Positions 21,321 through 33,147 are shown, numbered from the stretch's first letter. The stretch is DNA of 64,000 nucleotides from Ypsolopha sequella (GCA_934047225.1 OW203992.1:20635501-20699500), one strand, 5' to 3'. The notes: generated by a model from the letters alone, not told the origin. A program made the numbers and translations.

Positions 21321-22756
21321 TCATTTTAAAACATATAAACAAAACACAATAGCAGGTAGGGGTAAAAAAAAAATTAATAATTTTATCTCGAACATTATAC
21401 TATTTATTAAGAAAATAATGAATAATATTTTTTTAACAATTGAAATAATATTTTATAATTGAAATAATATTTAAAACAGAACAAAAAATAATTAATTTGA
21501 CAACTAATTACAAATAAAACTATTAATGGATGTCATAAAAAAAAAATAGAGAGAAAAACATGTTCAGAAATGGAATTAATAAAAATGGAAGTTTACAGAT
21601 GTCCGATGCTTTGTTTATATTCGTAATCCACTAGTACGAAGTCGCGGTAAATCTTATTCCATTTTATAGATTTATTTTTAATCGAATTTTTAAGATTAAA
21701 TATGACATGTGAAAAATGTTTTACAAATAAACTTTTGAATTTAGAATTTTGCAGTGTTACGTACGCAACACATTTCAATGCGTACTTTGTGGTCCGGTGC
21801 CAAGGTGTTGTAATTTGCGACGGCGCGGCGCAGTATCTTGAAACCGTAGTTTCTGTCCATTCAACCTTTCTTGAGCCATGTTCTAGTTCACTATAGGGGG
21901 CAAACATGCATAATTTACAAGTACTTAGGTACAATTTTTCAAATACATTGAAGAATACAAAACAAATTGAAATTGTTATAGAATCCCTAAATAAAAGCGG
22001 CATCATTGGCTAGGGTTAAATAGTATATTTCGTGACGAGTATAAAATGGCAGAAGGCGAACGTCGAAAGCTTACATTCCGAGGGTAAGAAAACCCATTTT
22101 TTACTCGTTGCGAACGATACTTTTTCTACTACCTGATTTATGTATTTAAATTTTTCCTTTCAAATTCTAATTTAATGTATTTTATGACTTTGCAAAGCGC
22201 GGCGCGGGTTTTACTTTTTTTTTCAGGCTTCGGCCGCCCGCTTTTATTTGTGGCCAGTATCATTTTGCGAAAAAAGAGTGTCAGACGCGATATAATCGAT
22301 TATGTCGTGAATCGGAACGCAAGGAATTTCGAGTGTAAAGACAAACTAAGGACGTCAAAAAGAACCTAATTTAGCATGAAATGAAGATAAACGTCAAAAA
22401 GAACCTAATTTTGCAATAAATGAAATTTGAATACGATATTACGCAATGGGGCCCAGAAAGTTCGATTTTCAAAACTAATTTCGAGTATTACATGGAACTT
22501 TTTAATAAAGGTAGTAGAAAAAATGCTTTTTGCGCCCTCACACTTTGACAAAGTTTGGATTACAAAGCTTATAATTATAATTATTTTAAATTTCAAGTTG
22601 ATAGCCGTTTTAGTTATTGTGACTGTGATAGTTTATCACTAATAATAAAGCTTTCTCATTTCTAAATACGGAAAAAACGGAACCCTTAAAATTAAAGAAA
22701 ACTGTTTTGGCGCTGTATGCTCTCGACATACGATGTAACCATGTTGTTGGTTGCAG
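21321..22756. other. Intron 1 remainder, unassigned
   Basis: No domain is recognised. A 137-codon antisense frame at 21593-22006 has no recognised motif. Near 22345 and 22392 a short motif (AACGTCAAAAAGAACCTAAT-like) is repeated. AT-rich elsewhere. Confidence 0.35.
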
Positions 22757-22964
22757 GACAACCGGCACACGAGCTACGAGGCGGAAGACGCACGGTCCCG
22801 GACGCGGGGGGGCATGTACTACTCCCCCCCTGGCACGTCCTACACCATCGTGGAGCGGCCGGCCTCTTCGCACGGCCACCATGCTCCATACTCGCAGCAC
22901 CACTACGGGGGGAAGCTCTCTAGGCAACCTTATTTGGGCTCCTCTACTATAGGAAATACTGCAG
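22757..22964 (+). CDS. dysc: PDZ gene exon 2 of model
   Basis: Preceded by TTGGTTGCAG and followed by GTCAGA. It is entered in phase 0 and left in phase 1 after 69 codons plus one base. The product begins D-N-R-H-T-S-Y-E-A-E-D and contains Y-Y-S-P-P-G-T-S-Y-T-I-V-E-R-P and a His/Ser/Tyr-rich stretch ending Y-L-G-S-S-T-I-G-N-T-A. No domain is recognised; it looks like a disordered linker. GC content is far above the flanks. Several overlapping frames on both strands are shadows of this exon. Confidence 0.78.
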
Positions 22965-23058
22965 GTCAGATTAAGACTTTCTTTTTGCCTTGACACCATG
23001 CTGTTTAATGTCGTCGATACATATTTGCTGCTAAAGCAGTTGGCCTTCTGATTTGTTA

Positions 23059-23232
23059 GAAAGAAAAAGAGAAAATAAATTTATTTGAGGCAATAAGAAG
23101 GCAACATAAAGGTACATTATAACTGAAACTAAATTCTTAAAACTAACAATATACAAACAAAACAACAGCAAAATTAACATGAAACCATCCCATGCATTCA
23201 CCGCCACCAAATGGGCCATAACTCAGCATGGT
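23059..23232 (-). mobile_element. LINE 3'-end fragment, minus strand
   Basis: GAAAGAAAAAGAGAAAATAA then ATTTATTTGAGGCAATAAG is a reversed LINE tail like those at 17845 and 24527. It ends near GGTGCTGAGTTAAAG. No RT motif. Confidence 0.45.
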
Positions 23233-23442
23233 GCTGAGTTAAAGTTTCTCGTAGTTGTAGTTTAAATCTAGTTGATAGCATAAATTGAAAAATTGGCCTC
23301 AATATGTGTACGAGTTCCTATTACGTTTCTTACAAACCAAATTTCAGCACGATTAACCTGGTAATTATTATGTTCCGTGCCAGATTGACAGACACCTTAT
23401 CCTTGACTCAAGACATTGATCACGTGGTAATCGAAGAAATAT

Positions 23443-24157
23443 GATGATGATTTAGAGGTGGGACGCCTGCTGGGCACAGGCAGATGGTCGGCTCTCCAGT
23501 TGGAGCTATTCCATCCAATTCCCATTGCTTGGAGCTTTGGTATCCTATTGTCCCAGTTGCATTCCCTCCTCAAATCTTCTACTTCTCTTAATATATCTTA
23601 ATATGTCTGAGTACCCAAGGCACTTGAGGTCTTCTTCTTTAATGTGATCATTACCAAATACTTCCCATCTTAGGCTAGAATATATATAATAAAGCATTCA
23701 CCTAAGTAGTGCTTACTCGTTTCCTCCTCGCCGCAGTGCGGGCAAGAGGAGTCCTCTTGTACCTTCATTACTGACAGATGTCTGTTCAGCCTACAGTGGT
23801 CAGTTAGAATACCCACAAACGTACCTACATTGATTCTACTTAGATTAAGAGTGTATCTTACTTTTTTGTAGACGATAGTCGAGAGAAACATTTTCAACTG
23901 TCGACAGCCCTCAATGTTCCTCTATTCATCTGCTGATTCTGCTAAAGCCAGACGGCTTATTACCTTATTAGTGACGTTTGCCGGAATAAGGAGCCTAGGT
24001 TCAGGTCCAAAGAACCTATCCTCTGCACCTTCTCTAGCTAATTCGTCAGCTTTTTCATTACCTTCAACTTCTTGATGTCCCGGGACCCAGGCTGCTATTG
24101 TTTCAGTTTTTTCACCTAGCTTATTGAGTGAATTTTTACATTCTCTTACTAGAGCCG
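23443..24157 (-). pseudogene. 5'-truncated LINE with RNase H C-terminus
   Basis: It is flanked by a 13-bp direct duplication, ATCGAAGAAATAT, at 23430-23442 and 24158-24170, which defines the insertion. On the minus strand the first frame (from 24157 to 23922) reads L-V-R-E-C-K-N-S-L then W-V-P-G-H-Q-E-V-E-G-N-E-K-A-D-E-L-A, the last part of an RNase H domain (H and D catalytic residues visible). A second frame (23897-23670) reads D-H-C-R-L-N-R-H-L and C-P-H-C-G-E-E-E-T-S-K-H, a cysteine/histidine tail typical of I- or R1-type LINEs. A stop or frameshift lies between them. The 3' end has a short (ATC)n tail. The copy is dead and intronic. Confidence 0.82.
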
Positions 24158-24236
24158 ATCGAAGAAATATAGTCACATGCCGACGACGGGGCGTTACTTA
24201 AATGTTACCGTTAGATGACAAAGGCCTTCATTCCAG

Positions 24237-24457
24237 GTCCAGCAAGTCTCCGAAACAGTACGAACCACCTGAGCGCGGCGACGAATGGCAAGAAGAGGCC
24301 CATATCGCCGGAGCAGGTGCTGCGTTTGTTTGGGCAGGGCGGGGCTGCAGCCCTGGGCAAGGCTCTCCCGCCCTCGCACCCCCCCGCACCGCTGGCCGCC
24401 CCGCTGCCCGTGCGCAGGCATTCGCCAGCTAGCAGCCCAAGCAGTACTACACACCAT
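24237..24457 (+). CDS. dysc: PDZ gene exon 3 of model
   Basis: The acceptor TTCATTCCAG restores a Gly codon across the junction with exon 2, and the exon ends ACACCAT before a consensus GTAAGT donor. It is entered in phase 1 and left in phase 0. The product has L-S-A-A-T-N-G-K-K-R-P-I-S-P-E-Q-V-L-R-L-F-G, then an Ala/Pro-rich stretch and a Ser/Thr-rich end. The R-P-I-S-P-E-Q-V-L-R-L-F-G segment looks conserved in style and may be a short interaction motif. No domain is assigned. A GC-rich antisense frame and a second + frame are shadows. Confidence 0.8.
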
Positions 24458-24526
24458 GTAAGTCATAGATATGAGCCATCTGTTTCTCCATCTACAGTAA
24501 CTTTTGCTAAAACAGGCCGATGTTGA

Positions 24527-24554
24527 AGAAATGAAATGAAATATATTTATTTAT

Positions 24555-24589
<35 letters not shown>

Positions 24590-25040
24590 TCTTTATTTCA
24601 GGCAACACATGACAAAATATAAAATACAATGACACGGGCCCATAGTAAATAAATACCTTAAATATAGGTATACACATATTACAGGTCGGTTTAAACGTAA
24701 AATAAAATACAATATTACTAATATTATATGTAAAACTTTTATATATTAAATAACAATATAGGGACATACACAAAAAAATAATAAATATTCACTTATATAA
24801 TATTAGTATTAATAATATAAAATAAAATATATAGGAAGAAATAATATCACAAATACAGGTAAATATAATGCAATACATATAATACCTAATGACTCGATTA
24901 GTTTTGCTAAGAAGAAGGGCAAGACACTTAGCAAGATCATGTCTTTTTTTCAATAATTTTTGTTACAAACAAATGTGTACAAAGTTACAAAGAAAGCCTA
25001 TTACTCACTTAGTTGAATAAAGAGATAAAAAATACAAGAC
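24527..25040 (-). mobile_element. LINE 3'-end fragment with AATAAT tail
   Basis: Begins with GAAATGAAATGAAATATATT and an (AAT)n run at 24558-24588, then ATTCTTTATTTCAGGCAACA. Its right part, CTAAGAAGAAGGGCAAGACA and CTTAGCAAGATCATG, matches 890-1293 and the reverse of 34079-34489. Two superposed LINE tails are possible, because two different microsatellites are present. Confidence 0.6.
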
Positions 25041-25088
25041 GGGAGAAGATGAAACTATTAACTTAGCGTCTACAAGTTCATAATAATT

Positions 25089-25246
25089 GTGTCAATTCGG
25101 TGTAACACGACTTAACTTATTTGACAGACTAACCTTATTTTAAGCGTCCTGTCTTTGTCTTTTCGATACAGAAAGAAAAAGACAGAACGCTTAAATTAAG
25201 TTTAGTCTTGTCAAATATGTTACAACGTGTTACACCGAATCGACAC
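25089..25246. repeat. Palindromic MITE (M16), copy 1
   Basis: The ends GTGTCAATTCGGTGTAACAC and GTGTTACACCGAATCGACAC are inverted. The arms extend to a centre near CTTTTCGATACAGAAAGAAAAAG. A second copy at 38567-38725 shares both arms. Confidence 0.8.
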
Positions 25247-26520
25247 TATTGTTACTTTCCCTGCGGTCCGTAATAGAATTACATAGATAAAAGCTATGAA
25301 TGAATTAAAGTGTGAGCGATGACTGGTCCGTAATTTGTGAGCTAGCAAACGATGTGAAAGATAGCTTATGATTCGGACCGCATTAAAAAAGATACATCTT
25401 AACCATAACCTCTTATCACAGAATACAATACGATTATTTGATTTTATTTCGTCAAAGTGCCGTGATTCGTGATGGAACAAGAAGAGTTTGTAGCACTGTT
25501 CCTTAACGTAGACTCAGATAGCGACGAAAAAATATATATACATATAAATTCTTCCTTTTCGACGAAAAGTTCCACACGACTTTTTATTTGTTTCTCTCAT
25601 GGCCGAATAAAACATATACTATGGTTTGTCTGATTTGAACTGATGAAATAATGGAGCGAAAACAATTTTTGACATTCCATTCCATTCAACGCTCACATCG
25701 CCTCACCTCCGTCGCATGAGCCACGAAAGTCATACGAATGAATGAACGCATTTGCTTCACTCATGGATTATTAGCCATTCACCTCATTCATTCGTAATCG
25801 ATTTTAGCGAAATAATTCTATTTCGGAACGCGGGGTTTGTAAGTTGTAGCTTTACCCGTGCGCCGCGCCATAGCGCTCTTTGCTGAGCATTGTGCTGTTT
25901 CGACAAGTAAATGCAAATATTCTGAAACTTCCTTCTTCGTATCTAATGAGTAGTTTGATTAGGCCTTATTTAAAAAAATAGGTTATTTTTCATTATTATG
26001 ACGAATTTAGTACTAGTTGGAATCCTCATACTCATTAGGTATGTGTTTGATTTTTATCAGACACGAAGGGTAGTTAAAGCTGCAGCAGCAGCTGTTGCAG
26101 CGTGTTGGTTTTGCATTTTGCATACATTATTCCGTCAGACCCACCTTGAACTTCTTCAACACTGCATAAATAGAATCTTCATGCGTCATTGCACTCTACC
26201 AGCCTCATATTTCTAACAACGCAACGTACAGTTTGTTTACTGTTACTAAATAATTTCGTAACAAAGAACTTTTTCTAGTGGTTGGTCCAAATTAAAAGAT
26301 AAACTGAGACTACAGAGCGCCTGCTCCGAAGTGACAGAATTTGATCGAAAATCGTTCGATTGTATATCCATCTCTATCACACTCTTTATGCGTGCGTCAG
26401 AGATGGATTTAGTATCGGACAATAAACGATCGACCAAATCTTTTTGGGAGTGCCGACGTCTGGGGCACCACTGACAAATCCTTTCACTTCAACTGTCTTC
26501 GGTTGTGATTAGTCGCCACC
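25247..26520. other. Unassigned intronic DNA
   Basis: No repeat family of the window is recognised. A 72-codon frame at 25998-26216 has an Ala run but no motif. Around 26326-26445 a GATCGAAAATCGTTCGAT palindrome and ATCGGACAATAAACGATCG occur without second copies. Confidence 0.35.
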
Positions 26521-26523
26521 CTC

Positions 26524-27053
26524 ATGAAGAAACCATACATGTATCCCACCCCTTTTCTCCTAGGTACTCTCAATTTGAACTCACTGGACGTCAGGCGCAA
26601 TACGGACTTATTGGTTCAGGTGTGCCGTATTTTGCGGGGTGAATCTGACTGCCCCAAACTTGTGAACGCTGTAACCTCGCTTTTTGCACCCAAAAATTAC
26701 AGTCGCGCGCGTAGTCACAAGCTGCTACACGTACCCACCGCTAGAACCATGGCGCGACGTTCTCCGCTTCCGCGCGCTCTGGAGGGCCTAAACACACTGC
26801 TGTCAGCAAATCCAACGTGTGATCTGTTTGCTGATAGTTTGATGAACGTGTTTCGTGAATGTCTGAGGTTATGTGAGAAAGATGCAAAAAAGAGTAGTAT
26901 TGTGTAATTATTTGTTATTTGTATTTGTAAATAAATGTTATTTGTAAATTATTTTAGTAGGTATAGCGTATTAGATTTAAGTTTCTGTAAAGCTGTACTG
27001 TAAATGTATTAAATAAATAAATAAATAAATAAATAAAATAAATAAATACAGCC
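26524..27053 (+). pseudogene. LINE RT C-terminal fragment with AATA-type tail
   Basis: The 127-codon frame (26524-26907) reads L-L-G-T-L-N-L-N-S-L-D-V-R-R-N then C-R-I-L-R-G-E, L-F-A-P-K-N-Y and S-P-L-P-R-A-L-E-G-L-N. This is the pattern at the C-terminus of insect LINE reverse transcriptases. It is followed by a short 3' untranslated region and an (AAAT)n tail at about 27010-27050, as expected at a LINE 3' end. The 5' end is truncated, so RT motifs are absent. The ATG at 26524 is not a real start. Confidence 0.75.
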
Positions 27054-27589
27054 AAGCGACTCTTCGTGTTCCGGGATGACGTCATGAGAAGCTATACTGG
27101 AAGAGTGGTTACTATTCTTTGTTAATATTTTATGTGCGGAGTTAAATACGGTCGGTCGAGTGAAGGTATCTCAAGTTACCTTTCATTTCATTTCATCAGT
27201 GGATACTTCTTTGTTCGCGAATCGCGCCTCGTATGGGATGGGGACCTGTTCAGAATTTGAACGTCACTTCACGAAAGAATTTTGCAGATCAAGGCATTTT
27301 AAATAGACTAATTTTTGTTCACCGGTTCCAAATTCCAATCGACAGGGTAAATAATGTAGATTTAATCGTCGGTAAAACAAGGGTGTACGAGTTGACAGTT
27401 CACACTTTCATTAGTTTTTACTAAGAGAAACGAGTCTGATACATATTAGTGGATAGGGTCGTGACGGTATGTTTTTAATAACGAAAGTTTTCTTTTTTAC
27501 CTAAAAATTTTTGTGAAATTATTTTAAAGTTAAATTATTCAACACCTTCTTAACGCTGACTTTACGACTGTTAATAACAAATTGGCGAG
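27054..27589. other. Unassigned intronic DNA
   Basis: Contains a CATTTCATTTCAT run near 27183, which may be another LINE tail. Otherwise nothing recognised. Confidence 0.35.
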
Positions 27590-27745
27590 ATATTGTCAAA
27601 AGTACCCGGAACAAAAGAGTTTATATGACTAGATTGATGTATGTGGAAGAGGCGAAAGAGGTGTGTCAGGATCGTAGCAGATGGAAATCTGTAGTCTTTG
27701 CCTGCCCCTCATGGACGTATATGTATGAATGTGTGTATGATAACA
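27590..27745 (+). mobile_element. RTE-like LINE 3' tail, copy 2
   Basis: AGGCGAAAGAGGTGTGTCAG and ATCGTAGCAGATGGAAATCT match 19688-19732 almost exactly; the translation A-K-E-V-C-Q-D-R-S-R-W-K-S is shared. It ends with TATGTATGAATGTG. Confidence 0.65.
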
Positions 27746-28030
27746 GTAAGTGACTAAGTAAATTAACACTTTGTAGAAGTATCAAGGTGAAGTTTACCGA
27801 AAGTTTGTCTAAAAATAGTGCTCGCAGGCAGTGAAGTAAGCAGTTGCAAGTGAAAGAGTGTCGTCCAAGTAAATAATTCTGGGGTAAGGCCGCGCCAGTC
27901 GATACTGCTACGTTATTCATGAACAAATGGCCGGCCGTTTTGTACATGCTGTACTGGACATGACCTGCCGCATATTTCTTTTACTGTACTAAAACTAGTA
28001 CATCACAAGCTTGACGAGATGATAACTTAG

Positions 28031-28158
28031 GCCCTGTTTCACCACTTCCAGATAAGTGATATCCAAAAGATAAGTTTAAAAATGGAACACATTTTGTATG
28101 CGTTATATGTCACATATAACTATCAGGCACTTATCTAGAAGTGGTGAAACAGGCCCTT
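28031..28158. repeat. Short inverted-repeat MITE
   Basis: GGCCCTGTTTCACCACTTCC recurs inverted as AAGTGGTGAAACAGGCCC at the right end, with GATAAGTG inside both arms. About 128 bp. No other copy in the window. Confidence 0.75.
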
Positions 28159-28471
28159 AGTGTCATAAAATAAATATAATGAAATATTCGATGGCTTCGA
28201 TTGAAGGCTTTTGGTGGAATCCTAAGTTTCATAAAAAAATTATACCTTATTTTACAAAATGTTTATTTATATTACGGCACCGATTTCGTCAATAATTAAC
28301 AAATTAATAATAAAACCTTTAAAAGCAAAATAAACAAAGATGGGTTTCACATTTTTGAGACGTAGGTTTCGTTCCTAATTAAAATAAAAAATACTTTAAA
28401 TAAAACGTTTATAAATATATAATATTTTGATTTTATAAGCTTTATTTATTTCTTATGCTTATGTATTAGTA

Positions 28472-28757
28472 TTAAAACAATAAAAAAATATGAATCGATA
28501 TATTTCGACCCGGTATGGGGCCGTGGCCGTCATCAGTCGAGTATATACAAGGTGTAACAGAAAGGTGTAACCATATTTGAAGAGCTTATTTAGTCAATGG
28601 TATAGAACAACTTTTAAAACAATAAAAAAAATATGAATCGATATATTTCGACCCGGTATGGGGCCGTGGCCGTCATCAGTCGAGTATATACAAGGTGTAA
28701 CAGAAAGGTGTAACCATATTTGAAGAGCTTATTCAGTCAATGGTATAGAACAACTTT
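28472..28757. repeat. 142-bp tandem duplication joining M3-like core and M1 end
   Basis: TTAAAACAATAAAAAA through GAACAACTTTT occurs twice with a period of about 142 bp. Each unit has the TATTTCGACCCGGTATGGGG and GGCCGTCATCAGTCGAG block (an M3-like hammerhead core on the minus strand) followed by the first roughly 70 bp of M1. Confidence 0.75.
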
Positions 28758-28950
28758 TACTATGGAGCCAACCCTGAAATCTCAAAAAAAAATGCCCTTC
28801 CATACATTTCAGCCGAGCGGCATTGCATTTTTCTATGCATAATAATTTTTTTTCGAGATACAGTGTTTGTTCCATAGTAAAAGTTGCTCTATACCATTGA
28901 CTGAATAAGCTCTTCAAATATGGTTACACCTTTCTGTTACATGTTGTATA
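28687..28950. repeat. M1 inverted-repeat element, copy 2
   Basis: Complete copy: starts TATACAAGGTGTAACAGAAA and ends CTGTTACATGTTGTATA. The 62-codon antisense frame here follows the inverted arms and is not a gene. Confidence 0.78.
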
Positions 28951-30055
28951 TATAAATATATCGAGTAATAATTTTTTTTGCTGTTTTTATACTAATAAAT
29001 AAACTTTAAACAAGTCACATAAAAGCTATAAACCACACGTGTTAGTTTATTGTAGTAGAGTCAATGAGCAATACACAGTTTCCTACATACATAGTGGATT
29101 CTTTCTTATGTTGTGTACTCATTATTTTACTCTTTTACTGAAAAATCTGAAAACAAAAAAAACTTATTTAGAATTCACGGTGTTGCACTATCTATATTAG
29201 TGCCATCGTCCCATCATGCCATGGGCAACAGTACCCATAATTATGCGTCATTGTAACATCAGTCTTCATTGCGCGACTGAAGGACACGCGAGTACCGTGC
29301 TTATCATTGTCTTTATTATAATAATTTTCTATTTAAACTTCCACAAATTTTTAAATTGTGGAAATATAAAACGACACCCTATGTTCGAAAGTGTCTTGTA
29401 AATTCATTTATCAAATTTTCTAAACGCTGATTATCGACATCTTCCTATGGTTATTAGAAGTGAAGTGACAGAAATTTTTCCACAAATTTCGTAGCGTGAT
29501 TTATGTTTTGTAGAAAGCCTTCATACATTCTACTTACGGAAAATTTATGGGTTTACGTAGCATGTGGTTGTTCCCATAGAGCCTAGGCCAAGTGTTGTGT
29601 TTCGTGACTTACGAATATATTCCGGTTTTGATTGTTTCGGCGTTCAGTTTACTGAGTGGAACTCGACCAATCAGCACGTCTAAAAAATAATTATTTTATT
29701 GATTTATCAAATATACCTTGTAGTTTTCTAGAAAATGGAGAACATTTCGTAATGTGAAAGTTTCTGCTGAAGTTACCAGTAAATCGTGATGTGTAATAGT
29801 GTGATATCACTCGTAAGTGAGCTGAAGTGTATACATCCAGATTCAAATTGGATTCCATACAGCAATATGAGGTAAATATTTGAAAATGTTTAGCTTACTG
29901 TTTAGAAAAAAACAAAATAAAAAAAATATGACCAGTATACATATTACCAGACGGTTTTACAAAACATTATTTATATTTTAGTTTCTTACCCAATGAAAGA
30001 AAAAACCCGTTTGTTTTTTCTTCCATACAAAACATTGGTGAGGTCAATGATTTGG
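28951..30055. other. Unassigned intronic DNA
   Basis: No motif-bearing frame and no second copy of any block was found by eye. Confidence 0.35.
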
Positions 30056-30378
30056 ACTCGCGCACGAAGGGTTCCGTACCATTATCCAAAAAAACGGCAA
30101 AAAAAAACATGTCTGTTGTATGGGAGCCCCCTTAAATATTTATTTTATTCTGTTTTTAGTATTTGTTGTTATAGCAGCAACAGAAATACATCATCTGTGA
30201 AAATTTCAACTGTCTAACTATCACGGTTCATGAGATACAGCCTGGTGACAGACGGACAGACGGACAGACAGACGGAGAGACAGACGGACAGACAGAAGAA
30301 CAGATAGACGGACAGACAGATGGATAGCGGAGTCTTAGTAATAGATAATACCTTAATAATACCTTTGGGTACGGAACT
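30056..30378 (-). repeat. M5 interspersed element, copy 2
   Basis: GACTCGCGCACGAAGGGTTC at the left and GGGTACGGAACTCG at the right. The internal GACAGACGGACAG tract is expanded to about 95 bp (30240-30332). The antisense 119-codon frame with C-L-S-V repeats is the translation of this microsatellite. Confidence 0.7.
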
Positions 30379-30384
30379 CGAAAA

Positions 30385-30970
30385 AGAAAATTGTGTTAAA
30401 TTCGAACAGAGTTCGAAAACCAACGACGTGTGTGGACCAAGTGCCGCAAATAAAAGCACGTAACTTTTTAGCTTCCGTTTTGGAAATGGCAAAGGCAAAT
30501 TCGGGCAAAAGTTGATTGGGTTCTGCTTACTTGAGGACTTACCCGATGAAAGAAAGTTCACTGTTCTTACCACATAATATTTAATAAATGTTCTTAGGTT
30601 CTTACCCAGTTCTCACTTACTAAATTGCAGTTTTATGTTTTATACAATGATTCGACTTGGAATTCCAAATTCAAATTAATGGCATATTAAAGCTATGATA
30701 TTGCTTTTAATAAATCCGTTATTCATTTGTTTTGCCACCGTTTGTTTTTCCTTATATATAAAAAAGGAAATCGTGTTAAGTTCGAATAGAGTTCAGAAAC
30801 CAACGACGTGAATGGACCAGGTACCGCAAATAAAAGCACGGTACTTTTTAGCTTCCGTTTTGGAAATGGAAGCAGGCAAGTTCGGGCAAAAGTTGATGGG
30901 GTTCTGCTTGCTTAGGGAGTACATGTCCTTTTATTTAACATACATCTTAATTTTGGCAGCATTTGGCCCA
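30385..30970. repeat. Direct duplication of about 160 bp, 385 bp apart
   Basis: The segment with CCAACGACGTG, GCAAATAAAAGCACG, TTTTTAGCTTCCGTTTTGGA and GGGCAAAAGTTGAT occurs at about 30388-30545 and again at 30770-30925, with several mismatches. Likely parts of one repeat family. No protein is recognised. Confidence 0.6.
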
Positions 30971-32657
30971 ACTCCCATACAAGTATGCCCACTGTCATTT
31001 AGAGCTCAATAATGAGCCCCGTGAACCACCGAAGCAGATTCATCTCAAACCACGACATGCACATTTATTCATTTGCGTCAATGTGGTAAAGTAATGATGC
31101 TCACAAAATGGGTACTGTATGAACTTCCTGTAAGGACAACAAGCTCGCGTCAAAGTTTGCTTTCATTTGGCACACAAATGACTGAATTATGAAAAGTGAT
31201 AATCGAAAAATGTCGTCGCAATGGTTGTCCCCAGGGGAGGCAGACACGACCGCAAATAAAGTCAAAAGAAATTGCTTGGTGGACTTTTGTTGTCATTGTT
31301 TATTACAGTTTCTTGACATATAGTTCAGGAAATATAATTTGAACTGATAAATGGGGCCACTTATCTTTCCTGTGATAAGGGTCATTAAAACAGAATATCT
31401 GTTTTCAAAAAAATGTAAATGGAGTAAAAGGTCTTCATACATTCTAATGAGTACTGGTGTTTACCACACCAGAACCCATTAGTGAATGTTTTTAAAATTT
31501 AATATTCTTTCATTATTTTGTACATAACCATGTGCGGGTTGTTATAAATAAAAATGTCAAGTATCTTTTTTTACAATTTCCTCTAAGAGAAGTAGAAGTA
31601 TCAACATTAGATCTTCACAGTTTATGCATAGTCTTGACCGTGAGTCGTGATGTACAGATACGTACCTCTATTGTTCAATTGTTATCCAAAGTTAATCCGA
31701 TGGTGCAAATTATATTTCCTGAACTACTTATACGTATACAACTTAGCCACAGCACAGGTATAACCAAAGGAGACAGTCAATAAATTGCTCTCGTTTAGAC
31801 ACTGCACAACAATCACTAGATCAACTTCTAATTGCTTTTTTTTTTTTTTATTTGGATATCTTTTTACGAGGGAATAATTGTAACTCCGAAAAGGGGTAAA
31901 ATCGATTCCCGTCCCCAGGATTTCTATATGGAGACATGGCAAAATTTCATAAAAATATATAATTATTATAAAGTATACATTTAAACTTTCTATATAAACG
32001 ACAATTTCTTAAGTCCATAGGAGCGATAGAAAAACTACCCCGCAGAAACTATACAATGGTCTCAAAAATAAGTTGGTCCTAACCTTTAACAGCGTCATAA
32101 TATTTTTAATAGGAAATTATAGCATTAATTATGAATACTCCCAAGGTTTCGTAATTATCGTCCTTTTGTGGTGCGAAAAAATGATATAAGAGTTTTTGTG
32201 CGGTTTTTCCTGAGTTCGCGCTTCTGCTTTTAATTTGCTTGTCTAATAACGTAAACCAACCCTTTTTCCACCCTTATCAACAATTTAAAGATGCTATTAA
32301 TTTGTACTACAAGTGCTAAGTAATTAATTTCAATAAACACAAATTTGTTCGCTAATATTTCAATCAATACACATCAACTCCAATTCGAATTAGGGCATTT
32401 GTTATCGAACGATAAATCACTTATAAAGTTTCAGTCTGAGTTCGACAGGGTTTCACCACGCGGCCCTGGTACAAGACAAAATAATTTCGTTTACACCTGT
32501 TGTTTGCTGATGAAAAATAGGCACCCATTCAGAGAGAGTTCACGTGGCTCAAAGTTTCATGCTCCGGATAAAAGTATAAAAGCAATGCTTTTTTGTGTCG
32601 CTGCCTTACCTTGACAAAAGAAACCAGAAATAAACGCATCCCTAAAATGCTATGAAT
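30971..32657. other. Unassigned intronic DNA with a separated inverted pair
   Basis: TAGTTCAGGAAATATAATTT at 31320 recurs inverted as TATATTTCCTGAACTA at 31708. The same motif forms a tight hairpin at 34893-34968. The frames at 31532 and 32345 have no recognised motif. Confidence 0.4.
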
Positions 32658-32765
32658 ATAAGGCGACTTTGCTTGATATAGCCAAATTCATACTGGAGAC
32701 TCGGGAAGTGGTCAGGACCAAAATTCAAATTACCCTTTGTGCAAAACACGAAAAATATTTTTCAA

Positions 32766-33147
32766 TGCATGTGCTCGTATAAGCCCACTTTTTATGCATC
32801 AAAACCGAACAGAAAGTCGATTATTTTGCCCTAGGGCTTTATCATTATTATTTTTTTTTATTTATTTACAATGGTTGGCTAACCTGCAGCCTTTCCTGTG
32901 TACCATAAATGTCATACTTTTTTTTCCACTGTTTAACGGCTCTGGATTCAGTCCTTTTGAGCCAGTTATAATTTAAAGTTCACAAAATTAGATTTGTTTT
33001 ATTTCCTCACACTATGCATTGAAAAACGTAGTATGATACACGGGCGTAAGAGCAATAAATTACTCGGTTACGTTTAAAACACTCGCTACGCTCGTTAAAT
33101 CGTCCTCGTAATTTATTCCTTTGCGCCCTTGTAGCATAAACTACTAT
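32766..33147 (-). repeat. M2 interspersed element, copy 3
   Basis: Reversed relative to 44531: starts TGCATGTGCTCGTATAAGCC and ends TAGCATAAACTACTATTTC. The hairpin around ACTCGCTACGCTCG is intact. Preceded at 32658-32735 by part of M8. Confidence 0.78.

Larger units (their letters stand above)
22965..24236. other. Intron 2 of the PDZ gene
   Basis: A 1.27-kb intron, almost wholly made of two LINE pieces (23059-23232 and 23443-24157). The acceptor is TTCATTCCAG at the right end. Confidence 0.7.

Noticed and set aside
30240..30332. Short regular repeats as a CRISPR array
   Set aside because: It is a GACAGACG-type microsatellite inside M5, without spacers, in a eukaryotic genome.
30214..30573. 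119-codon antisense frame with Cys-Leu-Ser-Val repeats
   Set aside because: It is the translation of the M5 microsatellite.
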